Below are positions 8,735 to 17,418 of a DNA stretch of 64,000 nucleotides, in pieces. The position numbers were made by a program, and so were the translations under genes. Under the pieces are notes generated by a model that had not been told where the DNA came from, did not search any database, and saw only the letters and a list, made by a program, of their open reading frames with translations. Source of the DNA: Lysobacter sp. K5869 (GTDB lineage Bacteria > Pseudomonadota > Gammaproteobacteria > Xanthomonadales > Xanthomonadaceae); assembly GCF_018847975.1 (NCBI RefSeq), contig NZ_CP072597.1, positions 5,061,001 to 5,125,000 of the forward strand, read 5' to 3'. Every line of letters begins with the position of its first letter. Position 1 is the stretch's first letter.

Positions 8735-8994
8735 GCAACGCTACTCATGGAAAACGGCCGCGCATTATCGCTGTTTCGGCGGCGGGCGGTCGGCCGGCGG
8801 CTTGCGTTGCCGGGCGCTTGGCCGGCGGCGCCGGAGCGACGGCCCGCGAGCGCTTCGCGGACGAGGATCGGATCGGCGGCCTTGCAGCCACCAGGCGCTT
8901 CGCCGGCGAACGCCGGCCGGCGGCGGGTTTCGGAGCGGCCGCGAATCGCCGCGGCCGGTTCGGCGAGCCCGCTCCCTCGTAGCGGCCCGGCCGA

Positions 8995-9741
8995 TCAGTC
9001 CGCGCCGTCCTCGCCCTTGCGCGCGGCGGCGGCGGCGGCCGCGCCGCGCTGGGCGGCCGCATCGCGCGGCACCAACCCGGTCTGCCAACGCAGTTGCTGC
9101 AAGCGCGTCGGCGGAATCGCGGCGTGCACGCGCTTGGTCAGGCTCAGCGCCAGCCCGGCGCGCAGCACGTCGGCCGCGCCGACCCCGGCCTCGCCGTGCG
9201 CGACCCGCCAGCGCGGGCCCAGCCACTGCAGGCTAACCGGGTCGGCGGCGAAGCCCGAACCGCGCAGCGCCGCCTGCCAGTGGCCGGCGTCGCGCGCCTG
9301 CAGGCCGCTGCGCGCCCAGCGCAGGCGGTACGGGCTCCAGGGATTGAGGGTGGCCAGCCACAGCCGTCCGCCCGGGGCGAGGATGCGCGCGCATTCGCCC
9401 AGCAGCGGCAGCGGATCGGCGCCGTCGTCGAACACGTGCTGCAGCAGCACCGCGCCGAAGGCCTCGCTGGCCAGTGGCAACGGCAGACGGCAGCGCAGCG
9501 CGCCCTCGAAGCCTTCGGCGCTGCGGCGCAGGGACACCCCGCGGCCGTGCGGCGGCGAGGCCGCGGCGACGCCGAACCACGCCCAGGGCAAGCTCGGGCT
9601 GGCCGCCAAGACCCGCGCCATCGCGCCGGATTCGACCTCCAGCAGGCCGTGCCCGGACACCTCGCCGAACCAGCGCAGGGACTGGCCCGGGCCGGAACCG
9701 TGACCGGGGTTGGGTTGACGTCCGTGGGACAGGGCGGGCAT
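8995..9741 (-). CDS. SAM-dependent methyltransferase (YafS-like)
   Basis: A 248-residue class I methyltransferase-like protein of unknown substrate. Family signs are LLQHVFDDGADPLPLLGEC and the ILAPGGRLWLATLNPWSPYR segment. The glycine-rich SAM loop (LLEVESGAMARVLAAS) is degenerate, as in E. coli YafS. I set the start at the ATG at 9741, since upstream codons run antisense into gloB. The C-terminal 20 residues are Ala-rich. Position between rnhA and divergent gloB is the same as yafS in E. coli, which is the main reason for the orthology call. The 260 bases between this gene and rnhA show nothing I can support. Confidence 0.75.
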   Translation of the reverse strand: MPALSHGRQPNPGHGSGPGQSLRWFGEVSGHGLLEVESGAMARVLAASPSLPWAWFGVAAASPPHGRGVSLRRSAEGFEGALRCRLPLPLASEAFGAVLLQHVFDDGADPLPLLGECARILAPGGRLWLATLNPWSPYRLRWARSGLQARDAGHWQAALRGSGFAADPVSLQWLGPRWRVAHGEAGVGAADVLRAGLALSLTKRVHAAIPPTRLQQLRWQTGLVPRDAAAQRGAAAAAAARKGEDGAD

Positions 9742-9912
9742 GGTCGCCTCTCGGTAGGGGGCCGGGACCGTGGCGGTCCGGGAGCCGAGACAGGGATATA
9801 GCAAAAACACCACGGCGCCGGCGCGAACCGCTCCGGCACCGACCAGCCTACTGCGCCGGCGTCCCCGCCGCGCGTGCGCCAGCGGCCCCGGCGCCACCAG
9901 GAGATCCGGTTC

Positions 9913-10695
9913 ATGCGGCTGCTCGCGTTGCCCGCCCTCAGCGACAATTACATCTGGACCCTGGCCGGCGACGACGGCCGCGCCCTGATCGTCGATCCGG
10001 GCGAAGCCGGCCCGGTGCTGACCGCCGCCGCCGAGGGCCTGCGCCCGGCGGCGATCCTGCTGACCCACCACCACAACGACCACATCGGCGGAACCGCGGC
10101 GTTGCTGCAACGTTGGCCGCAGATTCCGGTGTATTCGCCGCAGGACGAGCGCATCGCCGAGGCCACCGAGCGGCTCGGCGACGGCGCCGCGTTCGAGGCG
10201 GCCGGCCACGCTCTGCGCGTCATGGAAGTGCCCGGCCACACCCTTAGCCACATCGCTTACGTGCTCGACGACGGCCCCGACGGCGCCCCGCTGGCCTTTA
10301 CCGGGGACACCTTGTTCAGCCTGGGCTGTGGCCGCCTGTTTGAAGGTACGCCCGCCCAGATGCTGGCCTCGCTGAGCCGGCTGGCCGCCCTGCCCGGCCC
10401 GACCCGGGTCTGCTGCGGCCACGAATACACCTTGTCCAACGCCGCCTTCGCGCGCGTGGTCGAACCCGACAACCCGGCGCTGCTGCGCCGCATCGAACAG
10501 GCCCAGGCCATGCGCACCGCCGGACAACCGACCCTGCCCAGCACCCTCGCCGACGAGCGCGCGGCCAACCCGTTCCTGCGCAGCCGCGAGCCGGCGGTGA
10601 TCGCCGCGGTCGCCGCGCGCCTGGGCCGCGCGCCGGCCGACGAGGTGGAGACGTTCGCCGAATTGCGGCGCTGGAAGGACGGGTTCCGCGCGTGA
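9913..10695 (+). CDS. gloB: Hydroxyacylglutathione hydrolase (glyoxalase II)
   Basis: A 260-residue metallo-beta-lactamase-fold enzyme that hydrolyses S-lactoylglutathione to lactate and glutathione in methylglyoxal detoxification. The dinuclear metal motif THHHNDHIGG lies at 51-60, FTGDTLFSLGCGRLFEGT carries the bridging Asp, and CCGHEYT carries the last His. The ATG at 9913 (MRLLALPALSDNYIW) fits the family start. Its stop overlaps the GTG of the following transglycosylase (GTGA). It is divergent from the methyltransferase gene. Confidence 0.95.
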   Translation: MRLLALPALSDNYIWTLAGDDGRALIVDPGEAGPVLTAAAEGLRPAAILLTHHHNDHIGGTAALLQRWPQIPVYSPQDERIAEATERLGDGAAFEAAGHALRVMEVPGHTLSHIAYVLDDGPDGAPLAFTGDTLFSLGCGRLFEGTPAQMLASLSRLAALPGPTRVCCGHEYTLSNAAFARVVEPDNPALLRRIEQAQAMRTAGQPTLPSTLADERAANPFLRSREPAVIAAVAARLGRAPADEVETFAELRRWKDGFRA

Positions 10696-12413
10696 ACGCG
10701 CGCGAGCGCAAGCCGGCGGCGGCAAGGCCGGCGCTGGGTCCGGCTTCGGCGACTCGGCAGCGCCCGGCGGCGGCGCCGCTCCCGGCCACCGTCCCGCACC
10801 CCGGCGAACGCCTCGGGCCGAACGACACGGCCTTCGCCCGGCGCTCGCCCCTGCGCCGTCCGCTGCTCGCCGCCCTCGCCGCCGGCCTGTGCTGGCTGAC
10901 CGCCCTGCCCGGCGCGGTCGCCGCCGAAGCGCCCGCCGCCGACGCCACGACCCGCAACGGCCGCGAGATCTACCAAGCCTTCCGCGCCGGCCTCGCCGAC
11001 CCGGCGTGCGAGCCCGGGGTCAGCAGCCGCTGGCGCCAACACTTCGCCAACGCGCCCAAACGCCTCGCGTCCAAGGACGACGACCTGCTGCCGCTGTTCG
11101 GCTACGTGGTCGACGCCCTGCGCGAAAACAGCCTGCCGACCGAATACGCGCTGATCCCCTTCGTCGAAAGCGGCTACCGTCCCGGCGCGCGCAGCGCTTC
11201 CGGCCCCGCCGGCCTGTGGCAGATGATCGCCGCGACCGCGCGCAACCACCGCGTGCCGATGCGCGAGGGCTACGACGGCCGCCTGTCGCCGGTGGAATCC
11301 ACCCAAGCCGCGGTGCGCTACCTCAAGACCCTGCACGGCATGTTCGGCGGCGACTGGCGCCTGACCGTGATGGCCTACAACGCCGGCGAATACCGCGTGT
11401 TCAACGCGATCAAGCGCGCCGGCCTGAGCATCGCCGACGCCCGCCACGACCAGCTCACCGGCCTGTCCGACATCACCACCGCCTACGTGCGCAAGCTGCA
11501 CGCGCTGTCGTGCCTGATGGAGCAGGCTGACGACCGCCAGGAATGGCTGACCGCGCTCGACCGCCCGGTGCCGCGGCTGGCCGCGGTGACCGTGCCCGAC
11601 GGCGTCGACAGCCTCGGCGAATGGGCCGCGCGCACCGATCAGGACATCGCCTGGCTGCAACGCCTCAACCCGGTGTTCGGCGACGGCCGCATCGGCCGTC
11701 CCGGCGGCCGCCGCTCGCCGGTGCTGGCGGTGGCCGCGACCGCGGTCGGCGCGCCGTCCGCGACGACGCCGGAGCTGGACGTCGCCTCGGGCGATTTGCC
11801 GGCGAGCGAGGCCAACGCCAAGACCGCCGCAAACGCGAAAACCGGCGATGCGGCCAAGAGCGACGCGAAGACCGTCGCCAGCGCGAAAACCGGCGAGGCC
11901 GCCAAGGGCGACGCCAACGCCAAGCCGGGCGACGCCGCGAAGAGCGACATCAAGCTCGCCGCCAAGCCGGCAGACGCCGCGAAGAACGATGCCAAGCTCG
12001 CCGCCAAATCCGCCGATACCGCGAAGGGCGAGCGCAAGCCGCTCGCCGACGCCAAACCGAACGATGCGGCGAAGAACGAATCCAAGGCCGTCGCGGCGAA
12101 CCCGCCGGGCGATGCCGCCAAGGACGACGCCGTCGCCTCCGTCTCGCCGCGCGACGCCGACCCGATGACGCTCGGCTCCGCCGACGACCGCCCGGCCGAC
12201 GCCGCGGCGCGCCCGGCCAAGCCGCAGCGCGCGCAGGCCGCGGCCGCGCCGCGCAAGCACGCCGTCGGCCGCGGCGAAAATCCCTGGACCATCGCCAAGC
12301 GCTACGGCGTGCGCGCCGCGGACCTGCTCAAGCTCAACGGCCTGGACGCCAAGGCCGTGCTCAAACCGGGGCAAGTGCTGTTGATCGACGCGCCGGCGAC
12401 GCGCCGCAAGTAA
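10692..12413 (+). CDS. LysM-containing lytic transglycosylase (MltD-like)
   Basis: A 573-residue murein lytic transglycosylase that cleaves the glycan backbone to give 1,6-anhydromuramyl products in the periplasm. A hydrophobic export signal lies at about 57-78, after an unusually long basic N-terminus. I see no later in-frame ATG before the catalytic domain, so the GTG overlapping gloB is kept. The SLT core has the catalytic Glu in FVESGYRPGARSASGPAGLW (E159) and AYNAGEYRVF near 228-237. Residues about 375-480 form an Ala/Lys/Asp-rich repetitive linker. One C-terminal LysM domain (GRGENPWTIAKRYGV onward, about 526-570) binds peptidoglycan. E. coli MltD has two LysM repeats and the same gloB neighbour. 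Confidence 0.88.
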   Translation: MNARERKPAAARPALGPASATRQRPAAAPLPATVPHPGERLGPNDTAFARRSPLRRPLLAALAAGLCWLTALPGAVAAEAPAADATTRNGREIYQAFRAGLADPACEPGVSSRWRQHFANAPKRLASKDDDLLPLFGYVVDALRENSLPTEYALIPFVESGYRPGARSASGPAGLWQMIAATARNHRVPMREGYDGRLSPVESTQAAVRYLKTLHGMFGGDWRLTVMAYNAGEYRVFNAIKRAGLSIADARHDQLTGLSDITTAYVRKLHALSCLMEQADDRQEWLTALDRPVPRLAAVTVPDGVDSLGEWAARTDQDIAWLQRLNPVFGDGRIGRPGGRRSPVLAVAATAVGAPSATTPELDVASGDLPASEANAKTAANAKTGDAAKSDAKTVASAKTGEAAKGDANAKPGDAAKSDIKLAAKPADAAKNDAKLAAKSADTAKGERKPLADAKPNDAAKNESKAVAANPPGDAAKDDAVASVSPRDADPMTLGSADDRPADAAARPAKPQRAQAAAAPRKHAVGRGENPWTIAKRYGVRAADLLKLNGLDAKAVLKPGQVLLIDAPATRRK

Positions 12414-12536
12414 GCCCCGGACGAAATCGCCGATTCGAGCGCGCGCGAACCGCCGCGCCCGGCAAACCCGGCGCGGTCGGCCGGCGGCCGCCTGCTCTAC
12501 ACTCCCCGCCGGCCTCAGGCAAAGGACGTCGGCACC

Positions 12537-13655
12537 GTGGGACTCGCAAACGCATCCGGCGCGCAACTCGCGGCGCCCGCCGCCAAGCCGGTGTTTTCGT
12601 CGATCCAGATGCTGCGCGGCATCGCCGCGCTGCTGATCGTGCTGATGCATCTGGCGAGCATGGAACGCGAGGCCGGCGCGGGCCACGTCCTGCTGCCGGA
12701 CTTCTTCCGCCACGCCTACGGCGGCGTGGATCTGTTCTTCGTCATTTCCGGCTTCGTCATGGTCACCGTGGCGCGCGGGCGCTACCGCTCGCCGGCCGAA
12801 GCGCGCCGCTTCCTGGCGCGCCGCGCCTGGCGCATCTATCCGACCTACTGGGTCTACACCAGCGTACTGGTCGCGGCCATCGCGCTGAGTCGCGGCGTGT
12901 CGGGTTTCCCGTACGACGCGGCGCAGATCGCGCAGTCCTACCTGCTGTTGCCGCAGCAGAAGGGGCCGATGCTCGCGGTCGGCTGGACCCTCGTGCACGA
13001 GCTGTATTTCTATCTGGTCGGCGCGCTCGCCATCGCGTTCGTGCCCGAACGCCGGGTGGCGTGGTTCCTGCTCGGCTGGGGCCTGCTCGCCAGCGCGGTG
13101 TACGCGGTCACGCCGGTGGACGCTTCGCCCTGGCTGACCGTGATCGCCAGCCCGCTGACCTGGGAATTCATCGCCGGCGCGATGATCGCGCTGTACGCGC
13201 AGCGTCTGCCGCGCGCGCTGGCGCCGTGGTGCGCGGCGCTGGGCGCGGCGGGACTGTTCGCCAGCTTCCTGGTCGCCCGCGAACTGACTTCGGTGCATGC
13301 GGCCGGCGCGTTGCGCGCGAGCCTGTACGGGCCGGTCAGCGCCTTGCTCGTGCTGGGCATGGCGGCCTGGGAAGGACGTCCCGGCGGACTGCGGCTGCCC
13401 GCGCTGCCGGTGGCCTTGGGCGACGCGTCCTACTCGCTGTATCTGTCGCACCCGCTGATCATCTTCGCCCTGGTCCGGGTCTGGCGGCACGGACTGACGC
13501 CGTGGATGCACGACGCCTCGGTGATCGCCTGCATCGTCGCCTGCATCGTTTTCAGCCTGGCCTCGTACCGCTGGCTGGAAAAACCGCTGCTGGCCTTCGG
13601 CGAACGGCGCCTGTTTCCGCGCCGCCCGCCGGTTCGAGCGTTGCAGCCGGCCTGA
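12537..13655 (+). CDS. Acyltransferase family 3 membrane protein
   Basis: A 372-residue polytopic inner-membrane O-acyltransferase of the acyltransferase-3 family (OatA/OafA/NodX type), which acetylates surface sugars or peptidoglycan. It opens with the family signature IQMLRGIAALLIVLMHLASM and GGVDLFFVISGFVM. About ten hydrophobic segments follow, and there is no C-terminal SGNH domain. It starts at GTG 12537. The acceptor is unknown. It is monocistronic by position, with 123 bases from the transglycosylase gene and convergent with nhaC. Confidence 0.88.
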   Translation: MGLANASGAQLAAPAAKPVFSSIQMLRGIAALLIVLMHLASMEREAGAGHVLLPDFFRHAYGGVDLFFVISGFVMVTVARGRYRSPAEARRFLARRAWRIYPTYWVYTSVLVAAIALSRGVSGFPYDAAQIAQSYLLLPQQKGPMLAVGWTLVHELYFYLVGALAIAFVPERRVAWFLLGWGLLASAVYAVTPVDASPWLTVIASPLTWEFIAGAMIALYAQRLPRALAPWCAALGAAGLFASFLVARELTSVHAAGALRASLYGPVSALLVLGMAAWEGRPGGLRLPALPVALGDASYSLYLSHPLIIFALVRVWRHGLTPWMHDASVIACIVACIVFSLASYRWLEKPLLAFGERRLFPRRPPVRALQPA

Positions 13656-13691
13656 GCCGCGCCCGCGAGACGAAACCGCGGCGGCGCGCGA

Positions 13692-15038
13692 TCAGGCCGC
13701 GGCCGCTTCGGCGGCCTTGGCTTTGCGCGACGGCCACAGCATCGCCACGATCGTCACCGCGCCGAGCAGCCAGCTGTAATGCACGTTGCCGACGAGTTGC
13801 AGCGGCGAGACCTTGCTCAGCGACGCCGCCAGCAGGATCTGCGCGCCGTACGGCAGGATGCCTTGAGTGACGCAGGCGAAGATGTCGAGCACGCTGGCCG
13901 CGCGCGCCGGCGGCACGCCGTGCTGCTGGGCCACGTCGCGCGCCAAGCCGCCGCTGATCAGGATCGCCACCGTGTTGTTGGCGGTGAACACGTCGGTGGT
14001 CGCCGACAGCGCGGCGATGCTGATCTCGCCGGCGCGGCGGCTGCGGTGGCCGCGGGCGAACTTGCCGATCGCCTGCGCCAGCCACGCCAAGCCGCCGGCG
14101 GCCTTCATCAGCGCGCCGAGGCCGCCGACCAGCAGCGACAGCAAGGTGATTTCGACCATGCTCTCGAAGCCGTCCCAGATGTGCGTGGTGTAGGCGGCGA
14201 AGCCGAAGTCCTCGGCGAAGAACACGCCGAACAGACCGGCCACGACCAAGCCCAGGCTCAGCACGATGATCACGTCGACGCCGGCGATGGCCAGGCCGAG
14301 CACGATCAGGTACGGCAGGATCAGCCACGGCGAGACCGGATCGGGCGTCTGCACCGGCGCGGTTTCGCCGAGGAACCCGAGCAGCACCAAGGTGCCCAGC
14401 GCCGCCGGCAGCGCCAGCTTGAGGTTCTCGCGGAATTTCTCCCGCATCGTGCAGCCCTGGGTGCGGCTGGCGACGATCGCGGTGTCGGAGATCACCGACA
14501 GGTTGTCGCCGAAGGTGGCGCCGCCGATCACCGCGCCGAGCACCAGCGCGCGGTCCAGGCCGGAGGCGTCGGACACGCCCAGCGCGATCGGCGCGACCGC
14601 GGCGATGGTGCCCATCGAGGTGCCCAGCGACAGCGAGATGAAGCCCGCGACCACGAACAGCGCCGGCAGCAGCAGCGCCGGATGCACGTTGCCGACGCCG
14701 AGCGCGACGATGGCGTCGACCGCGCCGATGGCCTTGGACACTTCGACGAAGCCGCCGGCGAGCAGGAAGATCAGGCACATCAGCACCACGTTGTGGTCGC
14801 CCATGCCCTCCAGCAGCGTCTCCAGCGGCTTGATCCCGCGCCGCCAGGCGATGAAGGCGGCCAGGCCCAGCGCCGGCAGGATCGCCACCGGCGCGTGCAG
14901 CTGATAGAAGCCCATCGCATCGCCGTGCGCGGTGAAGTACAGCCCGGCGCCGAAGAACAGCGCCAGGAACAGCAGCAACGGGGTCAGGGCCAGGGCGCTC
15001 GGCGCGATCGGGGCGCCCGGGCGCAACGGATCATTCAT
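13692..15038 (-). CDS. Na+/H+ antiporter, NhaC family
   Basis: A 448-residue inner-membrane protein with about eleven hydrophobic segments. The family core SLGTSMGTIAAVAPIALGV and VIGGATFGDNLSVISDTAI (about 155-205) is intact, with the GDNLS/SDT acidic residues of NhaC-type exchangers. It should exchange protons for sodium, or for an amino-acid-type substrate in some members. The ATG at 15038 is followed by a short cytoplasmic N-terminus. Upstream is an AT-richer stretch (15050-15075) that may hold the promoter. Confidence 0.88.
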   Translation of the reverse strand: MNDPLRPGAPIAPSALALTPLLLFLALFFGAGLYFTAHGDAMGFYQLHAPVAILPALGLAAFIAWRRGIKPLETLLEGMGDHNVVLMCLIFLLAGGFVEVSKAIGAVDAIVALGVGNVHPALLLPALFVVAGFISLSLGTSMGTIAAVAPIALGVSDASGLDRALVLGAVIGGATFGDNLSVISDTAIVASRTQGCTMREKFRENLKLALPAALGTLVLLGFLGETAPVQTPDPVSPWLILPYLIVLGLAIAGVDVIIVLSLGLVVAGLFGVFFAEDFGFAAYTTHIWDGFESMVEITLLSLLVGGLGALMKAAGGLAWLAQAIGKFARGHRSRRAGEISIAALSATTDVFTANNTVAILISGGLARDVAQQHGVPPARAASVLDIFACVTQGILPYGAQILLAASLSKVSPLQLVGNVHYSWLLGAVTIVAMLWPSRKAKAAEAAAA

Positions 15039-15227
15039 CGCTTCATCCAGATGGATTAATTAACCTGGCGATTTTGCAGTGCAGCACACAGTTCTGTCGA
15101 GTGCCTGGGGTGGAATGCTGTGGCGGGATTAATGCTGACTAGGGCGCTGGCTCGGCGAAGCGGGCCAGGACCACGCCGGCTCCCGCCGATTCCGAACCGC
15201 CCGCCTCCCGCGTCGCGGCCGCCGCCC

Positions 15228-15356
15228 CCTGTAGGAGCGGCGCGAGCCGCGACCGCGGGCGATCCGGTCGCGCCGCATGCGCGGGACCGAGACCGGCTTC
15301 GATGCTTGCGCCGTAGCCGAGGCGGCGCGGTCGCGGCTCGCGCCGCTCCTACAGGG
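15228..15356. repeat. Inverted pair of the GGAGCGGCG palindrome
   Basis: A plus copy (15228-15258, with GCGCGAGCCGCGACCGCG) and a minus copy (15326-15356) lie about 70 bases apart upstream of nhaC and downstream of the small secreted protein gene. Confidence 0.85.
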
Positions 15357-15381
15357 AGGCTTCCGGCATCGGCCCGTGTCC

Positions 15382-15415
15382 AAAAAACGAACGGGGCGCC
15401 CGAAGGCGCCCCGTT
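15382..15415 (-). terminator. Rho-independent terminator
   Basis: On the minus strand an 11-bp stem (AACGGGGCGCC / GGCGCCCCGTT) with a TTCG tetraloop is followed after CG by six T. It ends the transcript of the small gene at 15465. A near-identical copy follows the next gene upstream (15993-16024). Confidence 0.9.
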
Positions 15416-15464
15416 CTCGGCGTCGCGGCGCCGCAGCCCGAATCCGGGCCGGCGCGGCGTCCGC

Positions 15465-15701
15465 TCAGATCACCACGATGCAGCGGTTGTACTTGTCGCA
15501 AATCTTATACGTCTGCCAGAACCCGTCGTCGCACATGTAGATGCGCGAGCTGCCGTCCGACGAATCCTCGCGCACCTGCTGCCCCTGATTGGCCGCGGTG
15601 CACGTGCCGCGCGCCGGAATCGCCGCGACCGTCCCGGCCGCGCCCATCAGCGCGATCGCCAGCAGCGCCAGCGCCTTGCCCTTCATCTTCCTGATCTTCA
15701 T
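15465..15701 (-). CDS. Small secreted protein, unknown
   Basis: A 78-residue protein with a clear export signal (basic MKIRKMKGK, hydrophobic ALALLAIALMGAAGTVAA) and a mature part of about 50 residues with four Cys (GTC, YMC, ICD, RCI). The pattern suggests two disulfides in the periplasm or outside the cell. I recognise no family. It has its own strong terminator and a 300-base upstream region, so it is probably transcribed alone. Confidence 0.72.
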   Translation of the reverse strand: MKIRKMKGKALALLAIALMGAAGTVAAIPARGTCTAANQGQQVREDSSDGSSRIYMCDDGFWQTYKICDKYNRCIVVI

Positions 15702-16052
15702 GACCTTCCTCGATACGAACCTGACCGCCGGAATGCGGGGCCGCCGCCGCTCCCCAGCGGTGACGGACGATCGGCGCGCGCGGCCCCGTCGGCAGTCGAC
15801 GGCGACCTGCCGAAATCTCGCCGCGCGAGCCTAGCGCCGCGCGCCGCGCACGGGCGTGCGGCGCGCCGCAAAAACGAGGCGTCGCGGCGCGAACCGCGCG
15901 CGGGCCGAACGCGCCTCGCCGAACGCGCGGCGCAATGCATCCCAGCGAGCAGCGGGAACCCCTGAGCCTCAGCCGCGCGAGTCTGCTTCGCCAAAAACGA
16001 ACGGGGCGCCCGAAGGCGCCCCGTCGTCGTGCATCGATGGCGTCGCCGCGGC
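15702..16052. other. Intergenic region upstream of the small secreted gene
   Basis: About 350 bases that hold the terminator of the isocitrate dehydrogenase gene (15993-16024). I see no supported gene in the remainder. Confidence 0.5.
15993..16024 (-). terminator. Rho-independent terminator of the NAD-IDH gene
   Basis: On the minus strand a 10-bp stem with TTCG loop is followed by TCG and five T. The sequence is identical to the terminator at 15382-15415 across about 32 bases. Confidence 0.9.
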
Positions 16053-17066
16053 TTAGGCGGTGGCGCGGGCCGCGATGGCCTTGGCGAACGACAGCGTGTT
16101 GCCTTCGCCGCCCAGGTCCGGGGTCAGCGAATCCTTGGCTTCCAGCGTGGCGATGATGGCTTCGCGCAGCTTGGTCGCCTTCTCCGGCTGGCCGAGGTGG
16201 TCGAGCATCTGCGCCGCGCCCAGCAGCAGCGCGCAGGGGTTGGCGATGCCCTTGCCGGCGATGTCCGGCGCCGAGCCGTGCACGGCTTCGAAGATCGCCG
16301 CGTCGGTGCCGATGTTGGCGCCCGGGGCCAGACCCAGGCCGCCGACGAGGCCGGCGCACAGGTCGGAAATGATGTCGCCGAACAGGTTGGTGGTGACGAT
16401 GATGTCGAACTGTTCCGGACGCATCACCAACTGCATGCAGGTGTTGTCCACGATCATCTCGTTGCACTGGATGTCGGGGTACTGCTGCGCCACTTCGCGC
16501 GCGGTCTTCAGGAACAGGCCCGAGGTCGACTTCAGGATGTTGGCCTTGTGCACCACGGTGACCTTCTTGCGGCCGGTCTTGCGGGCCAGATCGAAGGCGT
16601 AGCGGACGATGCGCTCGGAACCGCGGCGGGTGATCTTCTGGGTCAGGGTCGCGACTTCGCCGTCTTCCGACAGGGTCTGGCCTTCGCCGATGTACGCGCC
16701 TTCGGTGTTCTCGCGCACCGTGATCAGATCCACGCCCGAGGGGAAGCGCGACTTGGTGTTCGGGAACGACTTGGCCGGACGCACGTTGGCGTACAGGTCG
16801 AAGCGCTTGCGCAGCTCGACGTTGATCGAGCTGAAGCCCTCGCCGACCGGCGTGGTCAGCGGGCTCTTGAGCGCGATGCGGTTCTTGCGGATCGAGTCCA
16901 GGGTGGCCTGCGGCAGCAGCTCGCCGTGCTTCTCCAGCGCGACCAGACCGGCGTCGGCGAATTCGTAGCTCAGACCGACGTTCATCGCGTCGAGCACGTG
17001 CAGGGTGGCGTCCATGATCTCCGGGCCGATGCCGTCGCCACGGATGACCGTAATCGTTTGCGTCAT
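16053..17066 (-). CDS. NAD-dependent isocitrate dehydrogenase
   Basis: A 337-residue beta-decarboxylating dehydrogenase that oxidises isocitrate to 2-oxoglutarate in the TCA cycle. GDGIGPE lies at 10-16. SSINVELRK (79-87) followed by LYANVRP is the isocitrate-type substrate motif, RENTEGAYIG lies at 118-127, and the cofactor region reads VHGSAPDIAGKG. LeuB instead has a REL-type motif, so I prefer IDH. Homoisocitrate dehydrogenase is the nearest alternative. The ATG at 17066 (MTQTITVIRGDGIG) fits the family. It is monocistronic with its own terminator. Confidence 0.85.
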   Translation of the reverse strand: MTQTITVIRGDGIGPEIMDATLHVLDAMNVGLSYEFADAGLVALEKHGELLPQATLDSIRKNRIALKSPLTTPVGEGFSSINVELRKRFDLYANVRPAKSFPNTKSRFPSGVDLITVRENTEGAYIGEGQTLSEDGEVATLTQKITRRGSERIVRYAFDLARKTGRKKVTVVHKANILKSTSGLFLKTAREVAQQYPDIQCNEMIVDNTCMQLVMRPEQFDIIVTTNLFGDIISDLCAGLVGGLGLAPGANIGTDAAIFEAVHGSAPDIAGKGIANPCALLLGAAQMLDHLGQPEKATKLREAIIATLEAKDSLTPDLGGEGNTLSFAKAIAARATA

Positions 17067-17418
17067 GAGGGAATTCTTCCAGCAGTGAGGCGAGCGCCGT
17101 TGCGGCGCTGCGCACGAATCGAACGGTGTTAACCGCACAATTATGCCGGAAGCCGCCCCGGCCTGCATTCGCGGCCGTACTGGACCCAGGTCGCAGGGCG
17201 GTGAACGGGGCCAACCCGCCCGATTGGGCTAAGCCCGGCCGCTCCGTGTGTAGGAGCGGCGTGAGCCGCGACCGCATCAATCCGGCCACAGCGCCAGCCC
17301 GGGTTTCCGCGTCTTTCCGAACCGCGAGACCGGCGTTGCGCCGGCCCGCGGGCGTTTCGCCGTCGGCGCCCTGGCGCGGTCGCGGCTTACGCCGCTCCTA
17401 CCGGGGGCTGCGGGGCGA
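17067..17418. other. Intergenic region with repeat pair
   Basis: About 350 bases between the dehydrogenase start and the AhpD-like gene stop. It contains two inverted copies of the dispersed palindrome and no gene I can support. Confidence 0.55.
17249..17407. repeat. Inverted pair of the GGAGCGGCG palindrome
   Basis: A plus copy (17249-17275, GTGAGCCGCG variant) and a minus copy (17375-17407, CTTACGCC variant) lie about 100 bases apart. Confidence 0.85.

Larger units (their letters stand above)
15039..15464. other. Gene-free stretch with repeat pair and terminator
   Basis: These 426 bases hold the likely nhaC promoter (AT-rich patch near 15050-15080), two copies of the dispersed palindrome (15228-15258 and 15326-15356) and the terminator of the small gene at 15465. 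No coding region is supported. Confidence 0.6.

Noticed and set aside
8745..9062. Pro/Arg/Ala-rich minus-strand frame between rnhA and the methyltransferase gene
   Set aside because: It overlaps the 3' end of the methyltransferase gene, has no ribosome site and is low complexity.
10257..13511. A very long open frame on the minus strand opposite gloB, the transglycosylase and the acyltransferase genes
   Set aside because: It is antisense to three well-supported genes, its product is a low-complexity Arg/Ala/Gly/Gln-rich string, and its length follows from GC-rich codon bias.
16053..17066. 3-isopropylmalate dehydrogenase (LeuB) or homoisocitrate dehydrogenase
   Set aside because: The SSINVELRK and RENTEGAYIG motifs fit NAD-isocitrate dehydrogenase better. 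Homoisocitrate dehydrogenase cannot be excluded by eye.
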